From Salvia splendens (lineage: Eukaryota; Streptophyta; Magnoliopsida; Lamiales; Lamiaceae): DNA of 64,000 nucleotides. Below are positions 23,213-35,282 of the stretch, one piece after another (position 1 is the stretch's first letter; every line of letters begins with the position of its first letter). The position numbers and the translations under genes are program-made. The stretch lies in contig NC_056039.1 of NCBI RefSeq assembly GCF_004379255.2, positions 25,929,883 to 25,993,882 on the forward strand, written 5' to 3'. Below the pieces are notes generated by a model. That model searched no databases. It worked only from the letters and a program-made list of their open reading frames with translations, and had not been told where the DNA came from.

Positions 23213-24421
23213 TGAAGTCAAGCTCATGACTTTAAATGAGCACTTGTATCTTTATTTGATTTTGTTTTGTTTGAAACAATTTTTATTTTTGAGTTTGAAC
23301 ATCTCTTCTTTAAGTTTTTGAAGTTGTTTTTAGTTTAATTTTAGTTTTCCGTAGGCTCGCCGAGGCTCGCGAGGAGCACCAAACCATAATAATGCTTGCG
23401 CAGCGGCCCGCTGGGAACACACAGGAAGTCTCTGGACACTATCGAGCAACCGTTGGAGTTTCCGCAGCGGTCCGCTGGCCATTCACAGTGTTCCAGCTGT
23501 GAATTTTCGCTCGTCCAACCTCTACGCGAAAAATTTCAAGGTATCTTTATTGCTTTCTTTAGTTTATTCACGTCCCTACCGACTCTACAAACTTATTTTA
23601 CACTTTGTTATAAATAAGTTTGGGGGAGATGAAGTGGTGGACCGTGAGCTTAAGTTTTTGTGTTTGTTTTTGTTTTTGAAAATTCCCGAAGGTGAATCAT
23701 TGTCATGAACTTAACATGAAGAACTTAGAAACACGCATGCTTAGAGACACATTAGACCGAGTTGCCTATGATATAAAGTTCTTTCATCTTTGATTAAGTA
23801 CGGCTTGACGTTTTGATTTGATGGTTTGGTGAAAAGGTGCATAATTAGTGAATTGCTTGTTCGCCTTGAATCATGCTTATACCGTTGTGAGATTTGAGCC
23901 TTAATTTCTTTCATGTGTGATTTATCTGCATTCATGTACATGTTTCTAGAACTTGCTCCTCGTCTGCCTAAGTTTACATAGTGTGTAAGTTGATTAAGGA
24001 GGATGTTAGGCTATCTTTTCATACCTACTTTTAGATCCAAAATTTTGACCCTTTTCAAAAAATTCTTTTATCCCTTTGAAGCTAATTTTGAGCCTTTAAG
24101 CCTATTCTTTGGAAGCCAAATCAATATGGACAATTCCTTGGGTTAGTATAGTTTTTATTTGATCTTTTGTAAATGAATTGGTGAGATAAAGGGAAATTGT
24201 GGAAAGTGAAAAGTAGTGTGCTTAAATGAAGAAAAGTGCAAGTTGTGAAATAGAAAATTCAAAAGTGTGTTTGATCTAGAAAGGATGCCTATGTTATAAA
24301 AAAAAGGTTGTGGAGAAAAGAAAGAAAATCAAAGGGTTGGGAATGTGAGTTGAAGGAGAATAATTGTTAAAAGTGTCTTGGGTTTATAAGAAACTAGAGT
24401 CTATTTTACTCTACTTGGGAT
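23213..24421 (+). mobile_element. Athila-like element, non-coding 3' region
   Basis: A second GCTCGCCGAGGCTCGCGAGG block (about 23355) repeats part of the ORF at 23117. CAGCGGCCCGCTGGG (23401) and CAGCGGTCCGCTGG (23464) follow. AAGTTTGGGGGAG occurs at about 23618 and again as the polypurine tract at 25421. No intact gene is present. Confidence 0.5.
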
Positions 24422-24976
24422 TAGGGGTGTGCATTCGGGTTTTGGTTCGGTTTTTTGCCAAAACCGAACCAAAACCGAAAAAACCAAATTTAGTTCAAAA
24501 TTTAAACCGAACCGAACCCGAAAAAACCGAAAAACCGAAACCGAAAAACCGAAAACCGAACTTAAAAAAACCGAAAAAACCCGAAAAAAAAACCGAAAAA
24601 CCTGAAAAAAAAATAAATATAATATAAATATATATTTATATATGTGTATTTATTTTATTTTATATATACTAATAGAATATTTATATATAATATAAAATTA
24701 ATAATACATGTAATATATATTATATAGTAGAATATATTAAAAGAATATATATATTATATATAATATAATATATTAAATTAATAGAATATATATATAATTC
24801 GGTTTTTCGGTTTTTTCAGTTTTTTTCTTCGCCCGAACCGAACCGAACCGAAAAACTGAAATTTTTTTATTTTTAAAACCGAACCGAACCGAAAAACTGA
24901 AAAACCGAACCGAATTTCAAAATTTCGGTTTGATTCGGTTCGGATATTCAGTTTCCGGTTTTTTTGCTCACCCCTA
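24422..24976. mobile_element. Small hAT-like element with CCGAA subterminal arrays
   Basis: TAGGGGTGTGCA at the left mirrors TGCTCACCCCTA at the right. The flanks CTTGGGAT and CTTGGGAG are a 7-of-8 match, the hAT target-duplication length. Both subterminal regions are packed with AACCGAA (left) or TTCGGTT-type (mixed, right) units, and the middle is AT-rich. It is non-coding and inserted inside the Athila-like element. Confidence 0.82.
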
Positions 24977-25420
24977 CTTGGGAGTTTTATTTTATCCACT
25001 TTTTATTCAAATATTCCTCACCTACCAAAGAGCCTACATTATAACAAAAAATAAAGATCTTTCGGACTTTTGATGTTTAATCACATCTAGTGGAGGAGGG
25101 ATTATTAGACTTTGAGCAAGCCTATGGTAACTTTGCATGATGCATGATTTGAGTGCTTAAATACTTTACCTTATACACTTTGAGAGTGAGAGAACAATTC
25201 CCATCTTTGGAAGTTTGCCACATATGAGTGCATGAATTCAAGGTGTTCCACGAGTTAGTAATGAAAGTGCACTAATAAGCCTTGCTTGATTTGATTGCGC
25301 TAATACATGCTTGATCAAGTTATTCCATACTTTGAGGCAATTATGACGTCTAGTCCTTGTCCATTCTATGCGTCTATTCTTGTATCTTCTATGCTTTGTT
25401 CGAGGACAAACAAAAATGTA

Positions 25421-25433
25421 AGTTTGGGGGAGT
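25421..25433 (+). other. Polypurine tract of the Athila-like element
   Basis: AGTTTGGGGGAGT lies directly before the TGATACG start of the downstream LTR. This is the expected site for plus-strand priming and fixes that LTR as the 3' LTR. Confidence 0.6.
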
Positions 25434-27934
25434 TGATACGCTCAGATTTTGCACTTTTTAAGGCCATTATTTGGTCCGTTTTGTATGTAAAAGTTGCATT
25501 ACATGTCCATTATTTGCATAATTTGTCTATTTTGGTATTTTGGCATGTTTTGTGAGAAATGTGCATATTTGAGCCTAAAAAGGGAGTCAAAACGCGAAGT
25601 TGGAAATTTGGAGCTGTTCTGCATGTCTAGCAGTCCGCTGCAACACAGCCAGCGACCGATGGCGCCCAACGACCGCTAAGTCAGTAGCGGCCAGCTCCGG
25701 GAAAGTTGTGCATGAAGAAAGGACACGCCTAACAACCGCTGGGAAATGCGTGGCGACCGCTACAGCGAGTGCAGAGAGTTACGGGATGATGGCCAGCGAC
25801 CGCTAAAACAAGTGCAGCGACCGCTGCCCAAGAGACAGAAGTCTCGGACCAATCCACAGCGATCGCTGGCCAAGGTGCAGCGGCCCGGTGGGAAAAACCA
25901 GCGACCAGATTTACCCTACTTTCTCTCCAAGATTTACCATATTTTGTAACCATTTTCCTTATATGAAGAGGGACGATTTTCCCCCTATAAATACCTCCCA
26001 AAGCTTCATCAGAAATAGATCTTCTCTTTGCCAAATATTTCCAGAGCTTAAAAGTTAGAGTGCTTCATTGTGCAATGGGTTGAAGAAGGATTCAAGATAT
26101 CATCAAGATTACATGGATTCAACATTTGGGTTTTATTTGCTTTAGTTCTTATGTTTTCATCGTCTTCCCTACAATCTATGTTTTTAGTTTATTCTATCAT
26201 GTGTAATTAAATTCATAGGATACTGAAAGACGAAGTCTTGATAATTAATTTCTTAATCAATACACGTTAGCATTGAGCATACGATATTGATTGTCTACTA
26301 CTTTGACTTACCAATAGGTGTGGGTTTTTCGTAACCCAACGATCCTGGTATCTTGGATAGTGACGATTAATATCTAGGGGTACTAGGATTGCTATTATAT
26401 TGAATCGTGCGCGAGGTGAGTCTCGTTTGATAACATCCACAAGAGGAGCTCGAAACAAGGTTTTATTATTCGGAACCTAGCTAGTTGGAGTTTGATTACT
26501 CTATGAATAATAAATAAGTGTTTCTTGCTAAGTCCACTCTTGGAGTTTATAATATGTTAATTAATTAAGTCCATAACAGACATTGATTAATTAATAGATG
26601 TTTCTATCTTAAGCGCGGGAAATAAATGACAATCAAATGGAAATGCGGAATACTTGTAATTTCGGATTTGGATGGGCAGTGCAATATTACTTCTTTAGTG
26701 GCTGATTGTAATATTCCAATATAAGCTCATATTAAATTGTGGGTTCAATTTAATTAGTAAAAAGCTAATTGGGGGAGGCCATATCCAAATTCGTCCTTAG
26801 ATCCCTGACCGGGCCCAATATGTGACTTAATATAAATAGAAGAATAAAGGAGACAGAAAACACAGTTGTTTTATTTTACAATTTTCGTCCCCCCTATTCC
26901 AAGGAGAGGAACGATTTTTGCTCTCCTTCCGTAAGCAGGATTCTGTCTTCTTTATTTAAGTCCTAGTATTCTGGTGAGATTTGCCCACACAAATATCATA
27001 TTACAGTCCGGGATACCAGTCAGAAGATCCGAGGTCGAGTACTCAAGATCTTCACGTGGAGAAGACGCTAGCCATCTTCGATTCTTAAGTGAATCAATGG
27101 GGTAAATTGGATAACTCCGTAGCAAGCATGTTTTAGGGATTATTTGTGCTAAAGCATGTTTAAATTCAAGTTGTGAGCATGATACATGTGAGAATTACGC
27201 GAATAGAGTTTATCTAAATAATTTGCTAAATAGATCAGTTTTTATGTGATCCTTTAGAACGCATGCTTCCGCTGTGCAAATCCTTTCAGGTTATACAATT
27301 CCTATTTCTATTTAATATCCGTTTTGTTCTTACTTTGTTTCTTCCTTAAGTTAATGGATAATGCTTCACGTTTGAGTGACACATTATGTGATGATTTAAT
27401 ATAACTTTCTACGTAATCGTGAGAGGAGGTTGGCGAGTTAGATCCACTTAATAGACACTACAATTAGTTTCCTTTAAAACGACACTGTTAATTGAGAGTG
27501 AGGACTTTTCAAGGGTCTTAGGAGCTTTTAGGAGTTATGTATTTAGGACTGACAACCCTAATGTTTGTAACCAATGTTTGCATCACATGAGCATAAGCTA
27601 GGTGACTCGTTCTATCAAAGTAAGAACTGTGCTAGGGTGTCGTAGTTGGAATTTGTATAACCATAACTGTGAACGCACATCCCTGAAATTCCCTTATCTC
27701 TATACTTCTATCTCCGTGTTTATTTGCAATTAGTTGTTTACTTGCTTTCAAATTGTTCTTTGTTTTAAAAAATTCCCAAATCTTTCGGTTCTCCAAATAG
27801 TAATTGAGTTTTAGTAGAAGATAGACAGTCTATGTTTGTTTTCCCCATGACCGATATCCGGTACTAACCTTTAGCTATACTATTTCTACTCTATATACTT
27901 GCATGTATTTATAGTGTTAATAAAAAGTGCATCA
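25434..27934 (+). mobile_element. 3' LTR of the Athila-like element, interrupted
   Basis: It begins TGATACG and ends GTGCATCA, with TGAT/ATCA tips. A truncated copy of the solo-LTR family occupies 26221-27277. Without it the LTR is about 1.44 kb. Its 5' part matches 19594-20112 and its 3' part matches 51090-51959. It carries at least four CAGCGACCGCTG-type motifs between 25630 and 25870. A CTATAAATACC stretch near 25984 is a plausible LTR promoter. Confidence 0.85.
26221..27277 (+). mobile_element. Truncated LTR nested in the Athila-like LTR
   Basis: From TACTGAAAGACGA to CTTCCGCTGTGC it matches 21006-22055 of the solo LTR at about 80-90% by eye. The first ~456 bp and the last ~20 bp of that LTR are missing. 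The left break is at TACTG. The uninterrupted relative at 51 kb has TTTACTGG at the corresponding place, so short homology may have mediated the event. Confidence 0.8.
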
Positions 27935-29180
27935 TTTCATTGAACATGTCCTAAATTCAACTTTAAAATTCCATATATTTATCCTCCTTTACCATAATCA
28001 TTCATCCATCATTGGAGATTGGAACATAGCAAGAGAAGACGAGAAAACTTCAAGATTCTACCTTTTGGGTTTTATCTAGTTGTTGATTAATGTATAGATA
28101 TTTTAATATGAATTGTGTTACTTTGTCTATGAGTAACTAATTTATATGAATTCTAGGGATTGAAAATAGCACTTTATGCTTATATAAATTTCAGTTTTAA
28201 TATACAAAGACTCCATTTACTTTGTTCAAATTAAGGGATAATGCTTTTGGTTGGTTGACAAACGTATGTACGGGAATTGGAGAAGATCCATATGTTTAAG
28301 GCAGTGGCGGACACATGATTATGATACTGAGGGATCCAAACTAACGTTAATAATTGTTGCGTATTTTTAGTAACAATAATGCCAGAAACAAGCATGAAAT
28401 AGAACAATACAATGCACACGTTATAATTTTAAAATGAGCAATATAAATTAAATTACATACGATGTTAGTGTCAACTTCAAATAAATGAAGAATATAATTT
28501 TAAATAAAAAGCATGACATCATAATTAAATTTACTAATACGATATAATTGCATATAATGTTAAGTAAATAAATATTTTTATTCTTAGATTGTAAAAATTA
28601 CTACTACAATAACAATATTTACCTAAATAAAAAATAAACAAAATTATATAAAGTTACTTGTGTGAAAAACACGAATAAATTAATTATTAGCTAATGAATT
28701 AATCTAGCTATAGAAAATAAAAAATCTTAAATAAATTAATGGATGAATGATTCTATTTAGCTAATAGCTTGAGAAAATCCAAAAAAACAACAACAAATAC
28801 GCCACCAACTGGATTCGAAGCAGTGACGTCCAATGGGCTAGGCCAACCGCTCAACCATCTAGGCCACGGAATGACAATTAGATGCTGTACGAATAATAAA
28901 TATATAGTTAATTCAAAAATGAGTGGGAGTTCCAAGGGTCCCCATGAAAAAAGGATTACCCTAGAGTGTGAGCTTTTTAAGGGTCTAATTAATCTATTTT
29001 ATGATATTTGTTTTTGATTGACGACCTTAAGTTAAGTAATCAACTTTACTTGTCAAAGGGAATAATTGTGTGACTCGCTCTATTAATCATGTAGTCAGGT
29101 TTTTGGATATCCTAATTATTATTTTATAAGCTGAAGTTGTAAAATCATATCCAAAAACACGGCTACAAGATTACTAGAGC
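27935..29180 (+). mobile_element. Diverged Athila-type LTR relic
   Basis: Blocks such as CTTTTGGGTTTTATCTAGTT (28067) and the AATTCTAGGG and GTGTGACTCGCTCTATTAAT segments correspond in order to the 3' half of the neighbouring LTR, but at much lower identity. A SINE is inserted at about 28784-28885. No gene is present. Confidence 0.5.
28784..28885 (-). mobile_element. tRNA-derived SINE remnant
   Basis: The minus strand reads a tRNA-like head: GGCCTAGATGGTTGAGCGG resembles a pol III box A and GCTTCGAATCC is a box B. The tail is TTGTTGTTG followed by T residues, the type of ending seen in plant TS-like SINEs. It is too altered and too short at the 5' end to be a tRNA gene. Confidence 0.65.
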
Positions 29181-30194
29181 GAGTTCAAAATTATTAATAT
29201 TAAATCATGAAGTTTCAATTTTTCTCAACTGTCCCTTTTATATACAGAATGTTGTCTTTTAATGATGTTCAAAACGATATTTTTTTTGTTAAAATAAGAA
29301 AAGAAAAAAGAAGAATGGAAAAGAAAAGAAAATTTACATATTTTAATGAAACTCGACATGTTGAATATCATTAAGCGTGAACTACATAAATAGTATCTGA
29401 TCTTACACTTTTGTACAAAATTGATACCTGATCTTTGTTTTATATCTTTTATTATATCCGGTGACAAAAATATCCCTAGGTACTAAACATGTGATTTTTA
29501 AGCCATAAAGGGTATTTTTCAAAATTTAAATTAAATGATACTCCATCAAATGTGTGATTTTTCTTCTTCCTTTCTTCTTTTTTCTTCTTCAGTTTCTATT
29601 TCTTCTTCTTCTTTATCTTCCTTTCTTCTTTCTTTTTTCTACTTCGATTTCTATTTCTTCTTCGTTCTATCTTCCATTTCTTCTTTGTTTTTTAGTGTGA
29701 TATAACGAGCTCGAAATAACTGGGTATGTTTTTCTGAAGTTAAAGATCTTATGAAGACGAAACCTTTTAATTTATCTTTATTACTCCCATTACTAAGATT
29801 ATTTTGTAAAAAAGAAACAAATGTCATGAATAAGAATGATGCACACTAACAAATTGTTCAATAAATAAATGTTTGAATTATGCGATTGAATATCACACAA
29901 GTTTTTCTTATAAAACCATGATACACTATTATATCTACTAATATTTAACGAATAATTTTTTTGTTAATAATGAAATTGTGAATACATTGAACCATACTTT
30001 ACTCTTATTTTTAAAAATTAAAGAATTTTTCCTACAAATTGTGCACACCAATTAAATAAAGAAGAGTGAATTAGGGAAGAAAGAGAAATGAATTAGGGAA
30101 GAAGAAAGAGAAGAAAAAGAGAAGATTTGTATAATATCGTTTTAGGTCCTTTTATTATTTATCTATCCCATATTAGGCCAGATCTAGCCTACAC
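29181..30194. other. Intergenic, with a CTT-rich tract
   Basis: A pyrimidine-rich microsatellite of CTT/TTC units spans about 29551-29700, and a purine-rich GAAGAAAGAGAAG tract lies at about 30060-30125. No gene is seen. Confidence 0.6.
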
Positions 30195-30779
30195 CGAGGG
30201 AGTAGTAAGTCAGTTCATGCATGCACCTCAAGAAGATCATTGGGAGTCAGTCATGAGAATAGTGTGATATTTGAAGGGAACAATAAGACATAGAGTCTTA
30301 TTTAAGAAACATGAGTATTTGGAGATACATGGTACACTGATGCAGACTGAGCAGGAAATCCAAATGACAGAAAGTCCAAAACAGGATACTTTACCTTTGT
30401 AGGAGGTAACCTTATAGCATGGAGGAGTGAAAAGCAAAAGGTGGTAGCACTTTCAAGTGCTGAAGCAGAATTTCGAGGGATAAAAAGTGGACTGACATAT
30501 GTATTATGGCTTAAGAAGCTCATGACAAAGTTGGATCTCAAATCACCTCAACCATGTCGACTTTTGCAACTATCAGCATCTCAGAGAACCCAAATCAACA
30601 TGATCGGACCAAGCACGTGAAGGTTGATCGACATTTCATAAAGGATACACTTGAAGCAAAAATTGTGGAACTACCCTATGTCAAGTCAAAAGATCAATTA
30701 GCAGACATCTTGACAAAGGCCATAAATTCTCAATCTTTTCGAGGAGTATCGGTAACCCCGTTACATAACTTGAGGGGAG
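30195..30779 (+). pseudogene. Copia (Ty1) polyprotein C-terminus, RNase H region
   Basis: Fragments in shifting frames include YLKGTIRH, LFKKHEYLEIHG, a VVALSSAEAEF block, ISENPNQHDRTKHVKVDRHF and KSKDQLADILTKA, the usual end of Copia RNase H. Stops and frame changes occur (near 30270 and 30340), and about 25 codons are lost around 30560. The segment runs into TTGAGGGGAG, the polypurine tract, then the LTR. Confidence 0.9.
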
Positions 30780-31010
30780 TGTTGGAAGGAAGATTCCCAC
30801 AAATCAAGAATTGATCTCCTGCAATCAAGGATTGGTATTGTAATTAGTAATCGATTTAAATACCTTGTATAGAATACTAGGTTAGCATGATTATAGCTTA
30901 CCATATATATTGGGTGATCTCCTAGCCTATAAAGAGGCGTGTAATTCTTCTCCAAAGAATAACCTAATATGATGAATATCATTCCAGAAACCATATGATC
31001 TCTTTTAACA
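30780..31010 (+). mobile_element. 3' LTR of the truncated Copia element
   Basis: The 231-bp LTR starts TGTTGGAAGG right after the polypurine tract and ends TTTTAACA, giving TGTT/AACA tips. It includes CCTATAAAGAGG, a likely TATA region. The 5' LTR and most of pol are absent. Confidence 0.8.
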
Positions 31011-31107
31011 CATAGGACAGACTAGAATTTGTCCAAACTTTATAATTTAAATAAATATTAATCCTTCTCTATATTACCAAACAATTGACTAATGTTAGGT
31101 TGTGTCA

Positions 31108-31267
31108 CTATATAGTTTTTTGAGAAAACGCGTACTTGACAAGATTTATTAACAAGATTTATTAACTAAATAATCTTCTTTTTTATACTATATAGTTTTT
31201 TGAGAAAACGCGTACTTGACAAGATTTATTAACAAGATTTATTAACTAAATAATCTTCTTTTATTAC
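31108..31267. repeat. Perfect 80-bp tandem duplication
   Basis: The block beginning CTATATAGTTTTTTGAGAAA at 31108 is repeated from 31188 with essentially no differences. Each copy itself contains the short direct repeat CAAGATTTATTAA. Confidence 0.9.
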
Positions 31268-33887
31268 AAGTAAAAATGTCATCGGAAACTAGTCATAATA
31301 TTCCGAGCAAATTAAAAGGGTACTTGGTTAAAGTTTATTGTAAAAATATCGAGTGAACTACATGTTAGAATATTTGACCAAAACAGCGAGAACAATATTT
31401 ATTAAATTCACTCTATTTGTAACCTATAAAAGAAAAATGTATCAGAAAATAACGTGTATACATACAATGACAAAAGAAATCCCTATGTACCTTAAAACTA
31501 CTTTGTTCTCTTCCATGGATATAACTTTACAGCTTTAAATTCAGGATGCTGGGATGAGACATAGCCCATGGGTTTGTGAAACCGGAAATTAGATGAAATG
31601 TAATTATAGTTATGGATACAAGTGGGAACTAAAGTAGTAAGCGCTCTTGAATTGATGAAACAAATTAAGAAATTTTGGAATTTTCGAGTATATATATAAC
31701 GTAATTTTTTGGATGTATATGTCACGGGATGCATAATTAACCTACCAGTCCAAGATCCCTTCAATATATTCGTTCGTTAATTTGTACTAACATATTTCAA
31801 TTGGTTCACTTCACACTACATACATTCAAATCTTGATCCTTTAGTTGGTTATAAATGTTATTTTCGTTATTTTTCTTTCTTTCCAGATGTATAGCTTAAA
31901 ATAATTCAAATAACTTTTTTTAATATTAATGAAATAATTCAAATAAATTTTCTTTCTTTCCAGCTATTCAATCGCAAAATTTGTGTTGTATGCGTCTAGG
32001 CACACGATCAGGGGTCAAATCTCTAGAGAAACATTTTTGAATTTTTTTAAATATGTTTCTTAATATGCAGTTAATTTCATCGTGAATATAGTGACTTTAT
32101 ACATGTAACACAATATTTTTTGTGCTAAAAATGTGGACTTAATTTTACTAAAGTAGGAAAGAGGAAAAATTGATTATTGAAAAGAGAATAAACTAGACGA
32201 GATAATAAAGTGAGATATACAGTATTAAATTTTTTGCTTTTATCGTAAAAGAGAATAACTCAATTTTAATAAAATATTTAAAAATAAATACTATTTAACT
32301 ACAAAAGAAAGGGTAGAAAAGAAACCTTTAGAATTATGGAAGACAAGTTTTAATTATTTTATTTTGTGTAACACTACCTAATTGACATAGGCAAAAAACA
32401 AAACGTTCAACATATAATTATTGGTCGAGGATTGAAGTAGTACAGCCAATAGATTTGTGCATCTGGATTTACACAAAGTTTAATGCGAATGTAGTCACGG
32501 GTCTGCATAATTTTGTGGTCATTGGTTCATCTTGTGAACATCACATCAATTCCAATTTAATCACATTTCTCCACTAAGAGTTAGAATCCCACCTGTAAAT
32601 TTCACCACAAATCTAGCTAATTATTGTATGTTTAATGAATCCCCGTTATAAGTGATTCTCCTTTAATCATAGCAATTGGGGAAATTTGATCGTTCTTATT
32701 TCTGTATAGTTTGCGTTTTCAGTCGTTGGATTAAAAATATACAGTTCTTAGAGAGATTTTACTTTTTAAGGATTAACATAGGTATATGAAAATATTACTA
32801 AATTAATGCCTTATTTCCTTGGAAGGATTTAAGTTTTGGCCTTTTTTATGGCTCGTTATAACACTTATCATTTTGTTTAATTTTGCTTGATCCTCATTTC
32901 GTTAAAATACGAATTAGAGAAATCATAGTAATAGGATTATATATTTAGGCAATCCGTTGTTTTATAAATCATACTACTATAATGTAAACTCATAGCTAGT
33001 GATATATTGTCATTACATATATGCTAGATATTTGGGACACAAATTAGGGGTAGCTCCACGGTTGACTATATTATTATGGCGGCACAAATATGGGATTTGA
33101 TGTTCGATACTACTTTCTTTGTTTCATAAAAAATATCTTATTTATTTTTAGTTTGTCTAACAAAAATGTCACATTTCATTTTTAAAATATATTCTTTCTT
33201 ACTACATAATATAAAAATTATATCTTTCCTATTCAACTTACAAAACAAAATCTTCTAAAATTCCGTGTCATCTTACAAAATGACATCTTTTGTGGTGAAT
33301 AGAGAATATATGTATTTCGGAGGAGCTTTGTTGAGTCTAATTTCTCAACTTTTTCTTTTACTTTCTCGTAATTCTTAATTTGACAATTTCTTCTTCTTAT
33401 TCTCTCAAACTAATACTCATATTCTGCAGCAAATTTTCTTTGTTTTTTTTCTTTAATTTCAGCCCCAAATAATTATTCAATTTCTCACATTTAGTCTTCA
33501 TTTACATCAATTCAGTAAGGGCTTGAAATAATTCCAAACAATTTTGACACTAATGACACTAGGAAAAATGAATAAAAAATTTACACTTATATCCCTCGAG
33601 CCCATTAAGGTGTGTCCACCTGTGTCTAAGATTTTCATACGGAGCAAAATATTTTCGTAAATATTGGCCACCTTAATTACTAACCTCATTCTGCATATCA
33701 CACAAGGGATAAGGCATGTGTAAAATTGTTGATAAACTTTAATGAAAATCAAATACATATATTTACTTTCAAATCAATCTGTCTTAACCAACATTAACAT
33801 TAGTTTGCAGATTATCCAATTTGCCGACCAATGTTTCACATGTCTAAAGATCCACTCTATCCAACATATTCTTGCTATATCCATTGC
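31268..33887. other. Intergenic upstream of the plus-strand 8-cysteine gene
   Basis: AT-rich with no gene seen. A diverged Stowaway-like unit (about 33105-33305) is suggested by inverted AAAAAATATCTTATTT-type blocks near its ends. A minus-strand open frame at 33507-33758 shows no family features. Confidence 0.45.
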
Positions 33888-33895
33888 TATATATA
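33888..33895 (+). promoter_or_regulatory. TATA box of the plus-strand 8-cysteine gene
   Basis: TATATATA lies 79 bp upstream of the ATG at 33967, giving a plausible 5'UTR of about 45 bp. Confidence 0.55.
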
Positions 33896-33966
33896 CCCTT
33901 ACAATAAACCTTTTAAATCCACCAATACTAGAAAGGAAAAATATCCTCTCCACAATTCTTGATCCA

Positions 33967-34377
33967 ATGGATTCCAAGAAACTCTCCTTCTCTCTCCTCT
34001 TCCTTGTCATCAACCTCATGTTCTTTTCCCTTGTGAGTGGCTGTTACATTTGCAACAACCCTAACCCCAAACCAAACCCTAACCCTAACCCTAACCCTAA
34101 CCCTAGCCCAGCTAAGGGGAACTGCCCAAGGGATGCCCTAAAGCTAGGAATATGTGCTAAGCTATTAAACGGTAGCATCGGAACTGAAATTGGGCAGCCA
34201 CCGGACCACCCTTGCTGCTCAGCCCTCGGCGGCCTGTTGGATCTTGAAGCCGCTCTTTGCCTGTGCACTGCATTGAAAGCTAACATTCTTGGAATCAACT
34301 TGAACATTCCAATTTCACTGAGCTTGCTCATCAACACTTGTGGCAAGACTCTCCCTAAGGATTTCATTTGTGCTTAG
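33967..34377 (+). CDS. DC2.15/pEARLI1-like 8-cysteine protein with Asn-Pro repeat
   Basis: The single exon encodes 136 residues. A signal peptide (about 1-26, [20 protein letters not shown]...) is followed by CYICNN and an Asn-Pro repeat (about residues 30-46), then the 8-cysteine domain from [16 protein letters not shown] to [11 protein letters not shown]. All eight domain cysteines are present. Two extra cysteines sit before the repeat. The protein is expected in the cell wall or at the wall-membrane interface. The Asn-Pro stretch is encoded by perfect CCTAAC hexamers, a telomere-like array inside a coding region. The start is set by the signal peptide and the TATA box. An upstream in-frame extension to 33742 would put the TATA box inside the gene and is rejected. 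Confidence 0.94.
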   Translation: MDSKKLSFSLLFLVINLMFFSLVSGCYICNNPNPKPNPNPNPNPNPSPAKGNCPRDALKLGICAKLLNGSIGTEIGQPPDHPCCSALGGLLDLEAALCLCTALKANILGINLNIPISLSLLINTCGKTLPKDFICA

Positions 34378-35282
34378 CTACTACTTCTTACTAGTTAGTC
34401 AATGTTTCGGTGTTTGTAATTCTCTTCTGTTTTCCGTTTCTTGTTTTTTGGTTTTTAACTTTTAATTATTGCAGTATTGGTGCATCGAGGGATTCCTTCT
34501 CTTTGTAATGCTTGTTGTTTAAGGATTATTATTCAGTTTGAGATTTAGTGTTGTTGCCTTTGTTCATTTAAGATTGGTTTTTGAAGAAAGTAACTGATTT
34601 AACAATATCCTTCATTGCTAGATTAGAGATTTAACAATTGTTAAAACTTAAAAGATCGAGAATGGTGTAATGGTAGAAGAATAGAGAAAGAAATGAGATG
34701 AGATCAATAATAGCGGAAAGTTGTTGTTGAAGAAAAAGTAAAAAAAAATGATAAAGAAGAAAAGAGGAAATCAAAATGAATAAATAATTAAATGTACATT
34801 AATTTACAAAGAGACAAAAGAGTTATTTTGAAAAAGTAGCTAGCCAGTATATAATAATTTAAAGAATATTTGTCGCTGTGTGCGCACCTCTTACTCACAT
34901 GCATAAGGTATGTATTTATTGTTTTGGACGTAATAGCAAAAATAAATAAGTTATATTTACGACTTTCTTGATAATGTTTTTGGTGTAATCTTGCATTTGT
35001 ATTACCAAATTAGAAGAGTGTGCACTTTTAAAAACCAACGAGAACTCCAACATGCGCCTATAAGCGTTTGAAGTCTAAAAATATGGGAAATAATTCAAGT
35101 TTTAACTTTCGCATACTCACTACTTAGGTACGACATATGGATCAACTTGAATTTCGGCCCCACTAGCGATGCGACTGAATTTTTTCCCGACTGCCGACGA
35201 TACATATGCATATGACGAGTAGTTGTGTAGGTATAATTAGTGATTAATTAAAGAGTTGTCAAATGGATTGAGTCGACCTACC
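34378..35282. other. 3' flank and spacer
   Basis: T-rich 3'UTR-like sequence to about 34560, then AT-rich spacer. No gene is seen. Confidence 0.5.

Noticed and set aside
28784..28885. A tRNA gene on the minus strand
   Set aside because: Box A and B are present, but the acceptor and anticodon stems cannot be drawn and a TTG/T tail follows. A SINE fits better.
34065..34115. Interstitial telomere array
   Set aside because: The hexamer run is short, has a six-base unit and lies in frame inside an intact CDS. It is treated as a coding repeat.
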